From: Scenedesmus sp. ARA3 | Lineage: Eukaryota; Chlorophyta; Chlorophyceae; Sphaeropleales; Scenedesmaceae | Assembly (NCBI GenBank): GCA_004335835.1 | Contig: RWJK01001123.1 | Location: 42,891-106,890, forward strand | DNA length: 64,000 nucleotides | Reading direction: 5' to 3' | Part shown: piece after piece, positions 36,901-48,559 of the stretch | Numbering within the stretch: position 1 is the stretch's first letter | How the letters are laid out: every line of letters begins with the position of its first letter | The notes under the pieces: generated by a model | Databases searched by the model: none | Seen by the model: the letters and a program-made list of their open reading frames with translations, nothing else | Told to the model about the DNA's origin: nothing | Position numbers and translations under genes: made by a program

Positions 36901-39723
36901 GTAGTCCTGCTAGTTTGGCTGCCGCTGGGGGCCTCGGGCAACAGGCAGCATCACTTGCTGCTCTCGGCAGCTACTGCAGCTACCTTTGCTTTGTGGCGGG
37001 TGCTGTAGCAGAGCCGCCGCACATGCTGGCTGCAGCTACAGCGCCAAGCGGCGGCTGCAGCAGCGGACAGGGCGAGGGCTGCCTGCTGCAACAGCAGCCG
37101 GTGGTGGATCTTGCAGATTTTCTGCAGAAGGTGCTTGCCAAATGCAGCAGCAGCAGCAGCAGCAGCAATGGCTGCATGAATGGGCCAGACAGCAGCAGCG
37201 AAGATAGGAGCTGCAGCTGGCAGCTGGCACTGTCTGTGCCGTTTGCGTGCGCTGCGCTGCGCTTTGCAAGCTTTGCTCCTGCTGCAGCCTGCAGCGCAAG
37301 CGTAGCAGCGGCGCAGCAGCAGCTGCAGCAGCTGCAGAGCCTACCTTGCATGGCCCCTACACACGAGGACTATGGCCGGCTGCCTGCCTGCCTCTCCAGC
37401 TGCTTGGCTGGCTGCCAGTTACTGCAGCAGCAGGACTCAACTGCTTACGCTGCTGCTTACACCTGCAGCCATAGTTGTGATGCTGCGGCAGCATCAGCGC
37501 AGCAGCAGCAGCTGGTGTGTGGCAGTGGGCTGACAGCCGCAGCCCTTGAAGCACTGAGCAGGGTGGTTGCAGAAGGTGGTGCACTAGTGGATGATGCTTA
37601 TTGGGCTGTCTGCAGCCCTGGATTGCAGCAGCTGACTGGGCTGCTTGCTGAGTCAAGCGCAGCAACTGTACGGCAGCAGCAGCAGCAGCAGGGTAGGGGC
37701 AGCCAGTCTGTTGATAGGGCAGCTAAGGAGCCTAACACTGCTGCAGATACAGGTGGTGCTGATGGTTTTACAGTCAGCAGACGAGCAGCAGCAAGCTTGC
37801 CCCAGGTTGCACAAACAGCAGCAGCACCCAGCAGCCGCACCACTGCTGCATCAGCAGAGCCAAGCTCTACTGCTGCAGACATCCCTGCCACAGCAGCAGC
37901 AGACGGCAGCAGCAACAGCAGTCCCTCTGCAGCTGCAGGCGCGCCGCGGCACACAACGCCGCTGCTGCTGGCGCCGCGCGTGCCGCCGCCGCTAGAGACT
38001 CCCCCGCAGTGCCTAGCTGCTGCGCTGGCTGCTGTTGGTGACCCTGTGGTGCAGCAGCTGCAGCAGGCCTTCATCGCGCAGTACAGCACGGATGACACGC
38101 CGGTAGGTGTTGGTGATGGTGTTGTCTGCTGCTGGGTGATCACATGTGAGGCATTCATCTTCTTGTGCTGGTACGCACGACTGACATGTCTGTTGTTTGT
38201 CTGCCAATTGGCAAGGGCGTCCACAGCTTGCTGACGGCTCTCTATGATGTAGTTCTTGCTGCCTCTGCACTATGGGAAGGTTCATGTACTTTCATCCTAC
38301 TGCTCGGCCATGTGGCTGACCTTGCTGCAGCCACCACGCTTGGCGCACTTCATCCAACCGCTAGCACCACGTCAACAACAAATCGCCTGCCGCTTGTTGT
38401 GTATGCTGCACTCCTTTCTGCACCAAACAACTCTACAACTGCAGGTGAAGATGCGTGACGTGCTGTCCCTGGTGAACAGCATCCTGTGTGCCAACAGCCT
38501 GGCCCTGGCCCTGAGTGAAGGCGTGCCAGCTGTGCTGCAGCAGCACTTGGATGCCATGCAGCAGCAAGTCACGCAGCAGCTGGCTCCTGCAGGGCAACAG
38601 GGAGGCGCAGCAGCAGCGCAGCTGCAGGGACAGGTGAGGAAGCTTGACACAGGTCCAGCTGCTGTGTTTGATCTTCTTTAGAAGTAGTGCGCGCATCATT
38701 TGAGGTACTGCTGCGGGCCCGCACAAAAGCAACATGTGTGCGCTGCGTGTTGGCAGCGGCCAAGTCTGGATGATGTTTCCCAAGCTGCCACATCACATCT
38801 CACCGATGCATACCGCATCATTGCTCATCCTCATATGGCTGTTGTGGTCTGCGCCTGTCCTTTTCCCCCGCAGGACTTGGCTCGCGCTGTGCATGCCATC
38901 TGTGCCGCACACTCGCTGCCTGCTATCCACGCATCGCTAGAGTCCGCAATGCAGCGCGCAGCAGCACACGCCAGCCAGGCAGCGGCAGCGGCCTGTGCCT
39001 CACTGCTGCCGGCAGAGGTGCCTGCTGCAGCTTCTGCTGCTGCTGCTGCGCTGCTGGCAACTTCCTGCAAGGCCAGCTGCGCGCAGCGCCTACTGCAAGA
39101 GGTGGGTGGGACAGGGGGTTGTGGGAGATGCAATATGCAGCTGGTGCAGTTGCACATTGCAGACTTGTCAACTGGTCACGTTGACGAACGTTTGTCTGCT
39201 GAAGCATGCAGCTTGCAACTGTTGCTTGTGCCTGTGTGTGCGCTGTGCTGAGCGTCTGGCGGAGAGCGGGCATCTTGTTGCTGCTTACACAGAACTGCTC
39301 CAGCAGTGCAGCTGGAAGACAACCTCCGCCACATACCATGTGCTGGCAGCCCCTCGTGACCTCGTATATGCGCGCACGCTCTGTCCTGCAGGTGCCTGTG
39401 CTGGTGCAGTCTCAGCTGGCTGACACAGCCGATGACCTAGTGAGGCTCATTAGCCGCCAGTGGGCAGTGCACCTGCGCATGACAACAGCACCGGGCACCA
39501 GCAACCCCGCCACAAGCAGCAGCAGGCAGCCAGCAGCAGTGGGCCGGCAGGTTGCAGCAGACCCACAGCAGCAGCAGCATGCGCCGGTAGCGGCAGCTGC
39601 GGCGAACAGCAGCAGCAGTAAACCTGTGGTAAACGGCGGTGCTGCAGCGGTGAAAGCTGCAAGGCGCATCAACCCTGTGCCAGTTGCCAGCGTGCCTGTC
39701 AGCACAGCAGATGCAGGCACGAT

Positions 39724-39754
<31 letters not shown>

Positions 39755-40681
39755 GCAGCTAGCAAGGCTGGCACGGCGGCCCTCGCAGATGTGTCTGCAT
39801 TGCTGCAAGACGCAGCAGCGGGTGCAACTGATGGTGCGGGGAGTTGCGCTGTGGCAGCTGAGGACGTTGCTGCACATGTTGAACCTGCTGCAGCAGCAGC
39901 AGCAGCAGCTGAGTGGGCTGAGCCAGCAACATCTGGCAGCGTGGACAACATGGTTGAGGCGCTGCTGGGCCTCTGCATCAGCAGCAGCTGCAGCACTGGA
40001 GCTGCAGGCGGCACAGCGATTGTGCCTGCAGAGTATGTGGAGCTTCAGAAAGCAGTAGCAACAGCAGTTAGTCAGCGTAGTTTAGAGCACGCAGTGGCTA
40101 GTTACGTTGCAGCAGCTGCAGAGCTGCTGCCAGATGGCCTGCCAGCAGACGAGGTAATCAGCAGTAGCAGCAGCAGTGCAGCAGCGGTAGCTTGGAGGCA
40201 GGTGGTGAGTGCAGCGGTATGTACAGCAGATGTTTTAGTGGCTGGCATTGCAGCTGGATGCTACACAGCGAGTGAACTAGAGCAGGAGCTGCTGGCGCAT
40301 TTGAAAGATGCTCCCCAGACTGCAGCATGTGTGGCGGCAAGTGCGGCAACAGCAGCAGCTGCCGGCCCGCAGGCAAGTGCTGCAGCAAAGGCGACCAGCA
40401 GTGCTGGGCAGCAGCAGCAGCTGTGCCAGCTGTTAGCAGGAGCAGTGCTGCATGCACTTCTAACCAGCGGCCAGCAGAAGCTTGCTGTGTGGGCTGGACA
40501 GGCGGGCCCTGGGTGCTGCTTTGAGGCCAACAGCAGCAGCAGCAGCAGCATGGCACACTTTGTGAAGCTGCCTGCAGCGTTGATGAAGGTGGCAAGGGAT
40601 GACGGCCCACTGTGGCTGCTGCAGCAGCTGCGCATGTGGCTGCAGGCAGCAACTCTAGGCAGCACTGGCGGCAACTGTTAG
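33944..40681 (+). CDS. very large codanin-1-like protein
   Basis: Five exons: 33944-34057, 34209-38102, 38445-38633, 38874-39101, 39392-40681; all phase 0, 1904 aa. The second exon alone is 1298 codons. Islands of conserved-looking sequence sit in long Ser/Gln/Ala low-complexity spacers. NREKSRDQFFSLLRRCSSRL and FHKLQQRLAHG resemble the plant codanin-1 block around REK-RDxFxxxLR and LHKRF, and VLLLVLHAADSSSFNRSLLG resembles the ADSxxFNxxLK block. In animals codanin-1 binds the histone chaperone Asf1 in the cytoplasm and affects histone supply; the plant proteins are uncharacterised. The C terminus (LVNSILCANSLALAL, VHAICAAHSLPAIHASLES, VPVLVQSQLADTADDLVRLI) is helical. Family assignment is from remembered patterns and is moderate. 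The start codon is uncertain because a short exon could lie upstream. Confidence 0.6.
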
Positions 40682-41390
40682 GTGCTTGTTGGGCTGGGAT
40701 CGGTTGATGCCAGGGCACCTATCGTGGAACATTGAAGCGCATATCGGATGAATCGTTTGGCTGTTGATAATGATATGGTCCACAAGAGGAGGAAAGAGAG
40801 ATAGAGAGGTGTGGTGACTGCCCCTCTTTCCTAAAATCTAGAGAGGGGTGAGGGGGTCAGGATGGAGATTGAGACCTCAGGTTGAAGTCTTGAATGTCGC
40901 CATCTCAACAGAAGACGTTGTCAGCCACAAATGTAAAAGAGTGGTGTGGGACGTTTCATGCATGTGCTGCAGCTGGCTGTCTGGACGCTCCATTTCGATC
41001 AGCCACTCCGCACCCCTGCGCGCTTCGAACGCGTCCTATGTCAATCGAAGTCCACAGAAACCAGAGCTTATGGTTACAAGGACGCACATATTTCTAGAAC
41101 TATTGATGACGCACTTGCAGGGGCGGGTGACACCCCCGGTGGACGTAAGCAACGTGGTGATAGTGGTTCACGGATCTTTGAAGCTGAAGTGCTTGAATGA
41201 ACTTTTAGGTGATCCGCACTCCCAGAAAAGGTGGTTATTACTGTCACGTGGACAGACGGGAAACCTCAACCCGGAAGTAACCGTGGCTTTCTGCAAGTTA
41301 TATAAAGCCAGGATCAACGACTGAAGCACCATACACCTTGTGTGCCTTGCTCACAGCTTTTTAAGTACACAGATCCCGACAACAACATTC
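40682..41390. promoter_or_regulatory. spacer with TATA box for gene K
   Basis: A TATATAAA at 41299-41306 lies 85-92 bases before the gene K start codon. A short inverted repeat, AGGAAAGAG / CTCTTTCCT, is at about 40792-40832. The rest is unusually AT-richer than the neighbouring genes. A 158-codon open frame at 40848-41324 overlaps the TATA box and is unlikely to be translated. Confidence 0.55.
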
Positions 41391-41822
41391 ATGATGAAGG
41401 CCGCCCTGCTTCTTCCCCTGCTGGTCCTGGCCTGCGTGGCTGTCGCTGAGGGGTAAGTGATGAGTCAATTATACGTAAGCAGGTTGCTTCTTGCAGCATC
41501 AGTGCCAATGGACCATGATCAAACATCTGGCTCCCGGGATCTGTGCGCAGAAGCAGCGTCTCGCTTAAACCGCTTGAGATTGGTGCATATTGCTGAAGAA
41601 ATGAGGTTTTTTGCGTTTTGGATCTCCCTGGTGAAGCGATCAGCCATATTCAAAATTTGGGTCCCACGGAAGCTGTGTCCCACTAAGCATGATCTGAGCA
41701 GTGTGACACTGCCAGATAGCCCTCATCGCCAGGGCTGGCCCTCCCGTCAATGATGTACATCTGTTGCAATGAACGGATGCTGACACCGCTGCCCACACCT
41801 GCTGCTGCCACGCTGCTTGCCA

Positions 41823-41823
<1 letters not shown>

Positions 41824-41862
<39 letters not shown>
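41824..41862 (+). repeat. (CTG)13 before the acceptor of gene K exon 2
   Basis: Thirteen perfect sense-strand CTG units followed by CGCAG and the exon at 41868. Gene L has (CTG)6-CGCAG in the equivalent place (45798-45815), so the tract length has changed since duplication. Confidence 0.95.
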
Positions 41863-41863
<1 letters not shown>

Positions 41864-42282
41864 GCAGGCAGACCCGCAAGACCCTGGCTGCCACTCCCCC
41901 AAGGACTGCCGGCGCTGCTGCTGCCGCTGCCCTGAAGCCCCCAACCCAAGGCACCATTCAAACCTCCAAGGGCCCTGTCAAGGTTGGCACAGTGGCTGCA
42001 GGCAACGCCCGGCCCAAGGAAGGCCAGAGCGCCGCTAAGGGCTGAACTGGATCTGCTAAGGTTGAGTGGGGCCAGGCGGAGCGCTGCTACTCTATTGGCC
42101 TGCGTGACTACTGTGGTGCCTATGAGCAGGTGGGCGCAATTTAGAAAAAGCTGGATCACTCACAGAATGTCAGGTTAAACTTCAGTATGATACAGCGCAG
42201 AACTTGCCAGGAGCACTGCATGGCTTGTAAAGATAGACAGTCTAGCATGAAAATGCAAATCTGCGCACCTGCAAGCATTGCT

Positions 42283-42322
42283 TGTACTGTGGTGCCTATG
42301 GGCAGCTGGGTGCAGCTGCCAC
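42283..42322 (+). repeat. copy of the end of gene K exon 2
   Basis: TACTGTGGTGCCTATGGGCAG resembles the real exon end TACTGTGGTGCCTATGAGCAG. The real exon's GTGGGC donor has become CTGGGT here, so the GT is lost. Confidence 0.88.
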
Positions 42323-42842
42323 CGTTGCATAATGCATGTGGCATAATGCATGTGACACAATGCATGTGGCATAATGCGCCTCGCGCATGCTGCACTGGCA
42401 CGGATCCAGCCCGTAGTGATGTGTGATTTCCAGCCCTCAAAGGCGCTGGGACGCAGGCATGCCGCATACTGGCACATCTTCACGGCACGCACGCGCAGCA
42501 ATCGCAAATGCAGCTCTTTGGTGCATGGCTTCCTGCCAGGGTGCTGCTGGCTGCTGATGCAGCACGCCAACAGCAGTGCAAGGCTTGCTTGCTGAGTTTC
42601 AGTGTCTTGCTGCCTTCCTGAGCATGCACAGTGCATCTATGCCTAACCACCAAACCCAACACACCTAACATACACCTCTTGTACCTCTGCTGCACTGCAC
42701 CGTGCTCCCGCTGCTGCTGCAGGCCAGCTGCTGCGCATACCTCGGCTCAGATGACACGTTCAAGGGCTGCCGCGTGGCCTCCAACCTCTACACCTGCACC
42801 TCCCAGTTTGCAGACAAGCCCCTGACTGTCTGCTGCGTCTGA

Positions 42843-45379
42843 TTAAACGTCTAAGTGGCATCTGTGTGCAAGCCAACAGGCTGCAAGTGTCCAGCCCTTG
42901 CCAAAGTCGTGGTTTGGCAAGTTGGTTGAAACTGGCATTTCACATGTTGATTTGTACAGCACTGTGGGCTAGGAGCTGCCTACTTGCATTTTAATGCACA
43001 GTGCAACAGACCAAACGTTAGCTGTGTTGGTTGATGTGCGAAGGTCAGAGAAGTGTTGCATAAAGCGCGGTTGGCCCTAACACGAGGTTGCCAATGATGC
43101 CAGGACCCACACGTACATATCTTTATTTACTGTTTATTGGAAGAGGCTAAGCACCAGCTACATCATTGAACTTGTGTGTGTTGATGGCAGTGGACATGTC
43201 TGCTCCTTACTCAGTCAGGGCAGAAGAACATCACCATGAGGAAGCAGCAGTTGTTCGCCAAATGTTATGCTGCAAAACATCGCAGACGGCGAGTGCAGCA
43301 TGTGCAGTCTTGTGGCAATGCTTGAGTTGGTGTCACTGACTCATTGCTGTACCCTATGCCCACTTTTAAACGACCCTTGGCTACGGATGTCCAACTCAGG
43401 TGTCTGCAGTGTTGTGCATGGCTGTTGGGTCTCGACTGCTTGCATGCGCAGTTCCATCTCGCCACATATTGCCCACAGCTGTGAGTGAGTGAGTGAGTGA
43501 CTACCCAGGCCGCTCTGCAGCTCCTGGGTAAGTCAAGGCTAAGAGGGTGTGTGTGGCCAGGGGCAGCGCCCCTGGGCTCCACACCCTCTACCTGTCCACT
43601 TGCGCCCTAGGGCTCCACAGCTGTGCAGGGATGTATATAGTACAGTGATTTGATACTCAGCGATATGCAGCGCAGTGAACAGCCACTGTTGTACATCCGC
43701 TGTTGTGCAATGAATGTACAGCGCAACATGTTGTGAAGTTTACAACCCTGTGGGGCTTCTGGGTGTGTGAAGGGTCGCCCATCTCACATGCTGTGAAACC
43801 TGTTTGCCAGCAGCGTGGTTGGCACTGGCGGTCAGTGATGGTGCCAGCACCCACGTGTAAATGCCATGCTTACTTGCCAAGTCTGGTCGGACCAGATCTT
43901 TCAGTCTACACTGAGCATAAACTCATACAGTAAATGGAACAGTGTTAGATCTTCACTCAAGACCACACCATCAGCATCTTATCTTGCTTATCAAAATGGT
44001 TCTGATTTAGCTGATGATGGCGCTTATGTGAACTCTTCAGCCAAGGCCAGACCATTAAAGCAGGGATCCAGCATACAGCTGCCACAACAGGGACAATACA
44101 GTGATTGTACAGATGCAGAAACAATGGTGCGACATGCAGCAGCCGTGTAGTTGAAAGCACAAGCCAGCTCTTTGCTCCAGTGGGCCGCAGCAATCCTCTG
44201 CCACAGCAAGACTGTACATGTACAGCAGCAGCAGCAGCAGCAGACACAGTGGCATACGCAGGCGCTCATCGTGGGTTCGTGTGCATGGTCATGTAAGTTT
44301 GCTCTTAACCACCTGTTGCTCTGCCGCCAGCTCTTTGCTGCCAGTCACTGCTGGCGCCATACGTTACTGCTCTTTTTGACATTGACTGGCAGCGGATTAC
44401 TGTCATTGATGAACTGGCCTCTATTTTATCGGAGCAGAAACCTGGGCTGGTAAGCTCAGCAATAATCCTGAAACGGCTGCTGACAAGCAGATCTGTTGGA
44501 CACAAACATCTGTGTTTGCTTGCATGCTCCAGACACTGGCCGTGCAATTGTTCAGTAATCACTTCTTTCAAGTTGCGGATCAGCAGCAGTATTTTTTTAG
44601 AAGTCGTCGCTGTACAGGCATGTCCAACAACCATGTAGCAAGTGTACTTGCTGTAGTATGCAGACGGTATGATCACCACGGTGTCCGACACCGTGAGTCA
44701 CTGCAGCACGCACTCAGCTTCAAGCTTTTGTTGCTGTCCGATGCTGTGCACGTGCTGCGCAGCAGCCGCTCTGCAGCAGCCGCACACAGCTGTGATCCCC
44801 GCAACTAACTAGATATAGGTTCTGTAACAGGGAGACAGTAGTTGTGCAACAGATTGTGCTGTGGTGCCTCCTGTTGCAGACCGTCTGCAGCATGGGCCAT
44901 CATGATGATCATGCAGCGGCTGCAAACTGTGTAGTGAGAGGCCGCAGGCACCATGCAGCAGTGTCTTTCGTCATTGTGCTTGCGTATCACTGTCAGGTTC
45001 GTAGTGACATGACACTGACAGCAATTGTGGTGCTCACTGAGCACCCTGGTGCTGAGCACCAAATGACGAGGCCATGGTCCGGGGTGACACACGGGCACAC
45101 CCGATGGAGCAGCCATGCACATCATTTGCATGAAATAAAACAACAAACTTGATTTTCGGTTGTAATGAACTTACAGGTAGCACTAGCAAGGTGGCCTGCA
45201 GGTGATGGTCACCGTCACCGTGTGGGATAGCCCAAAGCCTAACCCCGGTTTAACAGGGTCCCATCTGCCACGCCTATTTAGAGCGATCATGCACTTTCAA
45301 TGCAACATGCTTCTCGTGCGCCTCGCTTACAGCCTTCCAAGCACCGAAACACCAGCTTCGACTGCAACTGTTCCGCAGG
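42843..45379. other. 2.5-kb spacer between the tandem paralogues
   Basis: No gene is recognised. It holds a GAGTGAGTGAGT microsatellite at about 43483-43499. Just upstream of gene L are a TATTTA at 45275-45280 and a 5' leader that resembles gene K's (GC-CTTGCT-ACAGC-TT), so the duplication took the promoter along. Confidence 0.5.
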
Positions 45380-46302
45380 ATGAAGGCCGCTCTGCTGCTG
45401 CCCCTGCTGATGCTGGCTTGCGTTGCTCTCGCTGAAGGGTAAGTGCTGAGATTCTTGTGCGGGCTTTGATGATCAGCAATAGTGGAAGCAGGCTGTGAAC
45501 CAAAGGTCTAGTCACTGGTCGGGTTCGAGATCTGTGCGCAGCAGCGATGCATCGTCTCATGCATTTTCTGATTTAGGCAATATGGGGCATAAAGATGCAT
45601 CACAGCGTGGCTCAGCCGTGTTGCGGAGGTCCTCGAAACTGTGTCGTACGATAGTGATCTGAGCATTGCACCCGTGCCAGGCACGCATTGCTCTTGAAAC
45701 CTGCGGTCGTCAGCACGTTTGTTAGTTTTATATGTTTTGAGCGGACGCTGACACTGCTGATCCCACTTTCTGCTGCGCTACTGTCACTGCGCATGTGCTG
45801 CTGCTGCTGCTGCTGCGCAGGCACACCCGCAAGACCCTTGCGCCTACTCCTCCCAGGACTGCTGGCAGCACCACTGCCACCAAGCCCCCACCCCAGGGCA
45901 CAATCCAAACCTCCAAGGGCCCTGTCAAGGTTGGCACGGTGGCTGCAGGCAACGCCCGGCCCAAGCAAGGCCAGGCTGCTGGCAGGGGAACAACTGGTGC
46001 CGCAAAGATGCTGGGGTCCCAGGCTGAGAGCTGCCGCTCTGTCGGCCTGCGGGAGCACTGCGACAACTTTGAGCAGGTGTGGGAAAGATGCCATTGTTTA
46101 AGTGGACATCTGGCGTAAATCTAACCGCCATTGCATGCATCACAGCCTGTGTGCAGGTGTGACGCGCAGCTGCATGCGTCTGGGCTGTCTTCTGCGCCAG
46201 TACGGCTGCTTACTGATGCCGCGTGCTAACAGCGCTGCACTGCACACTTGCAGGAGTGTTAGCGTTCTAGGCAGCCTATACTGTGCAAGTTATGTGCTGA
46301 GG

Positions 46303-46335
<33 letters not shown>

Positions 46336-46457
46336 AGGCCAACTGCTGCGAGTACCTTGGCTCCAATGACAAGTGGCAGGGCTGTGACATGGCCTCCAAC
46401 CTGTACACCTGCACTTCCCAGTTTGACAACAAGCCAGTGTCAGTCTGCTGCTCCTAA
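45380..46457 (+). CDS. small secreted eight-cysteine protein (gene L)
   Basis: Three exons, 45380-45438, 45821-46076 and 46338-46457; 144 aa. The signal peptide MKAALLLPLLMLACVALAEG is split from the rest by intron 1. A Pro/Thr/Lys-rich linker (TRKTLAPTPPRTAGSTT) leads to a cysteine domain with spacing C-x8-C-x7-CC-x11-C-x8-C-x11-CC. This reads as two copies of a C-x8-C-x(7 or 11)-CC unit. The protein is presumably exported to the wall or medium and stabilised by four disulfides. I know no family with this exact spacing. Both internal acceptors follow CTG tracts, (CTG)6 and (CTG)10. TGTAA at 46494-46498, 37 bases past the stop, is a likely poly(A) signal. The intact frame suggests this is the functional copy of the pair. 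Confidence 0.82.
46305..46334 (+). repeat. (CTG)10 abutting the acceptor of gene L exon 3
   Basis: Ten sense-strand CTG units followed directly by the CAG acceptor. Gene K has only (CTG)3 at the equivalent site (42711-42719). Confidence 0.95.
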
Positions 46458-48064
46458 GCAACCTCTTACTGGAAGCCTGCACACACAATGTCGTGTAACA
46501 TGTTGACATGACGGTGTGCAGGGTTGCCCTGTTGTGTTTGATGAAGGTGTGCATTCAAGCTCTGTTCATTTGGCCCTGGCGCATGAGTACGGGCTGTGTT
46601 GCGCATGCACAGTTGTGATCCTGGTTCTGATCCTGGTTGGGTCCTTTTAAGCACAGCAAGATGGTTGTGAAACAGGGAGTTTGGCTTGGCAGCAGGTTTG
46701 CTGGCATGGATTTGGGGAGCAGGCGCCACAGATGTACCTTTTGGTTGGGAAAAGTCGTCAAAGCGGTCCACAGTTGTTTGTGCACATATCTAATGTTCAG
46801 TCATCATCACCTCATCATCAGTGTTTGCCATGGGTTGACAGTACATCAGATCAGCAGCAGCACAGCAACAGGCTTACACAAGTGCAAGATTTTTCCGCAT
46901 GGACGTGTGCGTTGGTATTGCACACTCTACAACAAGAGGGGAGGTTCAACACAGCCTGCTGCAACATGGGAAGCTGGTGTGAAATAACACACACGTCTGT
47001 CTATCATCATTGTCATCATCATCTGCTCCTGAAGGCCGCTTGGTGCAGCAGCCAGTGTGGTATGACTGCACTTCAGGCACAATCTGGGGCGAGCTTTACA
47101 TGCATTGCGCCTGTGATTGCTTGCCGTGCATCGTCTCCATTGACCTGCAATATAAGCTGGACTGCTGCACCTGCCAGCAGTGCCAATGCTGTGCGCCCAC
47201 AACTGCCTGAGGCAGAGGCGCATGCGTGCTTCATCGTTGCGCCATGTTTGTTTGACGGATCAGCTGCTGCAGAAAGGCACCAGGCCACTGAGCATAGTGT
47301 AGGCAGCAGCAGTCTTGCTCATGGTGTGTCGACTGTTGTCGACGTGGGAAGGCGTGAGCATACAATGAGTCCTGGGGTGCAGAGTTAAGAGACACCAGGT
47401 GCACTGGCAGGGCTGGCTGCCCTACCTAATCGCCACCAGATGTGCGACACAGTTGTACTGCTGTGCCTGCATGACAGCCCACTCGGAGCATCAGGAGACT
47501 TGGGAAGGGGTGTCCTGACAGGACCAGTGGTCCAGCAATGGTTGAAGGTGCGTAACCATGGTTCTGCGGAACCCGTGCCGTGTAACTTCGTCATTTTACA
47601 GTTGTGCTGGTGTACTATACCGTGCTGAGCTGCGCTACCAGTCATTGAGTCACAATGGTGCCATCTATTTGTCACTTCCGCCTGCGCTTGTCACTGGACA
47701 CAGCACAGTTCAGTAGCCACGCTGCTGCTGTGCACCGACCTTGCGCATGCAGATGAGCAAACCAACACCCTAGCAGCAGCTGGTACACCGTACATACCAA
47801 CGAGTGAATACACAGTAGGAAGGGATCAGAATCATCCATCTATCCATCAGTGAACACCCAGAACTATTCACAAGAGTGACGGTCACTTGAAGCCGTGCAC
47901 TGGCAGCTCAGCTGGGCAGCACTACACAAGAAAGACAGGCTGAAACCACTTCACCAAATGCATGCAAGCGCAGGTGGTACTGCTGCAGCGCCTGCGGAGG
48001 TTGCTGCAGCGGCGCCTGCTGCACAACTAGCGATCTATGAACTACATCTGCACTCACACAACTC
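46458..48064. other. convergent intergenic region, no gene recognised
   Basis: Holds the gene L 3' UTR, then about 1.5 kb without recognisable coding content. The longest open frame (46681-47388, plus) has no domain or splice support. Confidence 0.5.
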
Positions 48065-48490
48065 TACATCTGCAGCGTCACCAGAGTAACCTCCAGCTGC
48101 AGCGCTACGCAAGTCACCCTGCATGTATGAGGTACTCCACGCTGTGGGAGCACTGCACAGCATCACTCGCCATACTTTTGACTAGTGCTTCTGCAGCGCC
48201 ACCAGCGTCACATCCAGCTGCTGCGCTGCACATGTCCCCTTGCGTGTGCACCAGGCACTCCACACTGTGGGGGCACAGAAACGCCTCACTGCTCACTCTC
48301 ACTGCTTCTGCAGCGCCACCAGTGTCACCTCCAGCTGCAGCGCTGCACCACTGGTGACTGGCAATCCCTTGCGTGTGCACCAGGCACTCCACAGCCTTGC
48401 CTCACATCCCCTGCAATGCTGGCATCGCTCTCACCACTTCTGCAGCGCCACCAGGTTTACACCTCCAGCTGCAGTGCTGCGCCAGTCACC
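48065..48490 (-). repeat. four post-stop copies of the end of gene M
   Basis: Downstream of the stop (48560), the segment encoding the C terminus (GLQLEVTLVALQK) recurs in tandem at about 48065-48112, 48186-48230, 48301-48350 and 48435-48480, roughly every 115-135 bases. The 3' flank (TGGAGTGCCTGGTGCACACG on the minus strand) is repeated with them. Confidence 0.88.
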
Positions 48491-48559
48491 TTGCCTGTGC
48501 CAGTACCAGGTACTTCAAACTATGGCAGCGCAGCACAGAATTGCTGGCCTCTGCTTCGG

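Larger units (their letters stand above)
41391..42842 (+). pseudogene. secreted eight-cysteine protein copy K with in-frame TGA
   Basis: Tandem paralogue of gene L. Exons 41391-41452, 41868-42129 and 42723-42842 have the same phases as L. The signal peptide is MMKAALLLPLLVLACVAVAE. Exon 2 matches L closely (TIQTSKGPVKVGTVAAGNAR), then has a TGA at 42043-42045, codon 80 of 148, where L has ACA. Beyond it the frame is unbroken, all eight cysteines keep their exact spacing, and exon 3 ends with a normal TGA. So either the break is recent, or the stop is read through, or the assembly has an error. A 40-base copy of the end of exon 2 lies in the next intron at 42283-42322. The acceptor of exon 2 follows (CTG)13. 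Confidence 0.6.

Noticed and set aside
40848..41324. 158-codon plus-strand open frame before gene K
   Set aside because: It runs through the TATA box of gene K and has no recognisable domain. It could be a remnant, but nothing supports translation.
42043..42045. Selenocysteine codon in gene K
   Set aside because: The paralogue has Thr at this place, no redox motif surrounds it, and I cannot demonstrate a SECIS element by eye.
46681..47388. 235-codon plus-strand open frame
   Set aside because: No homology features, high Cys/His/Ser background composition, no splice or signal context.
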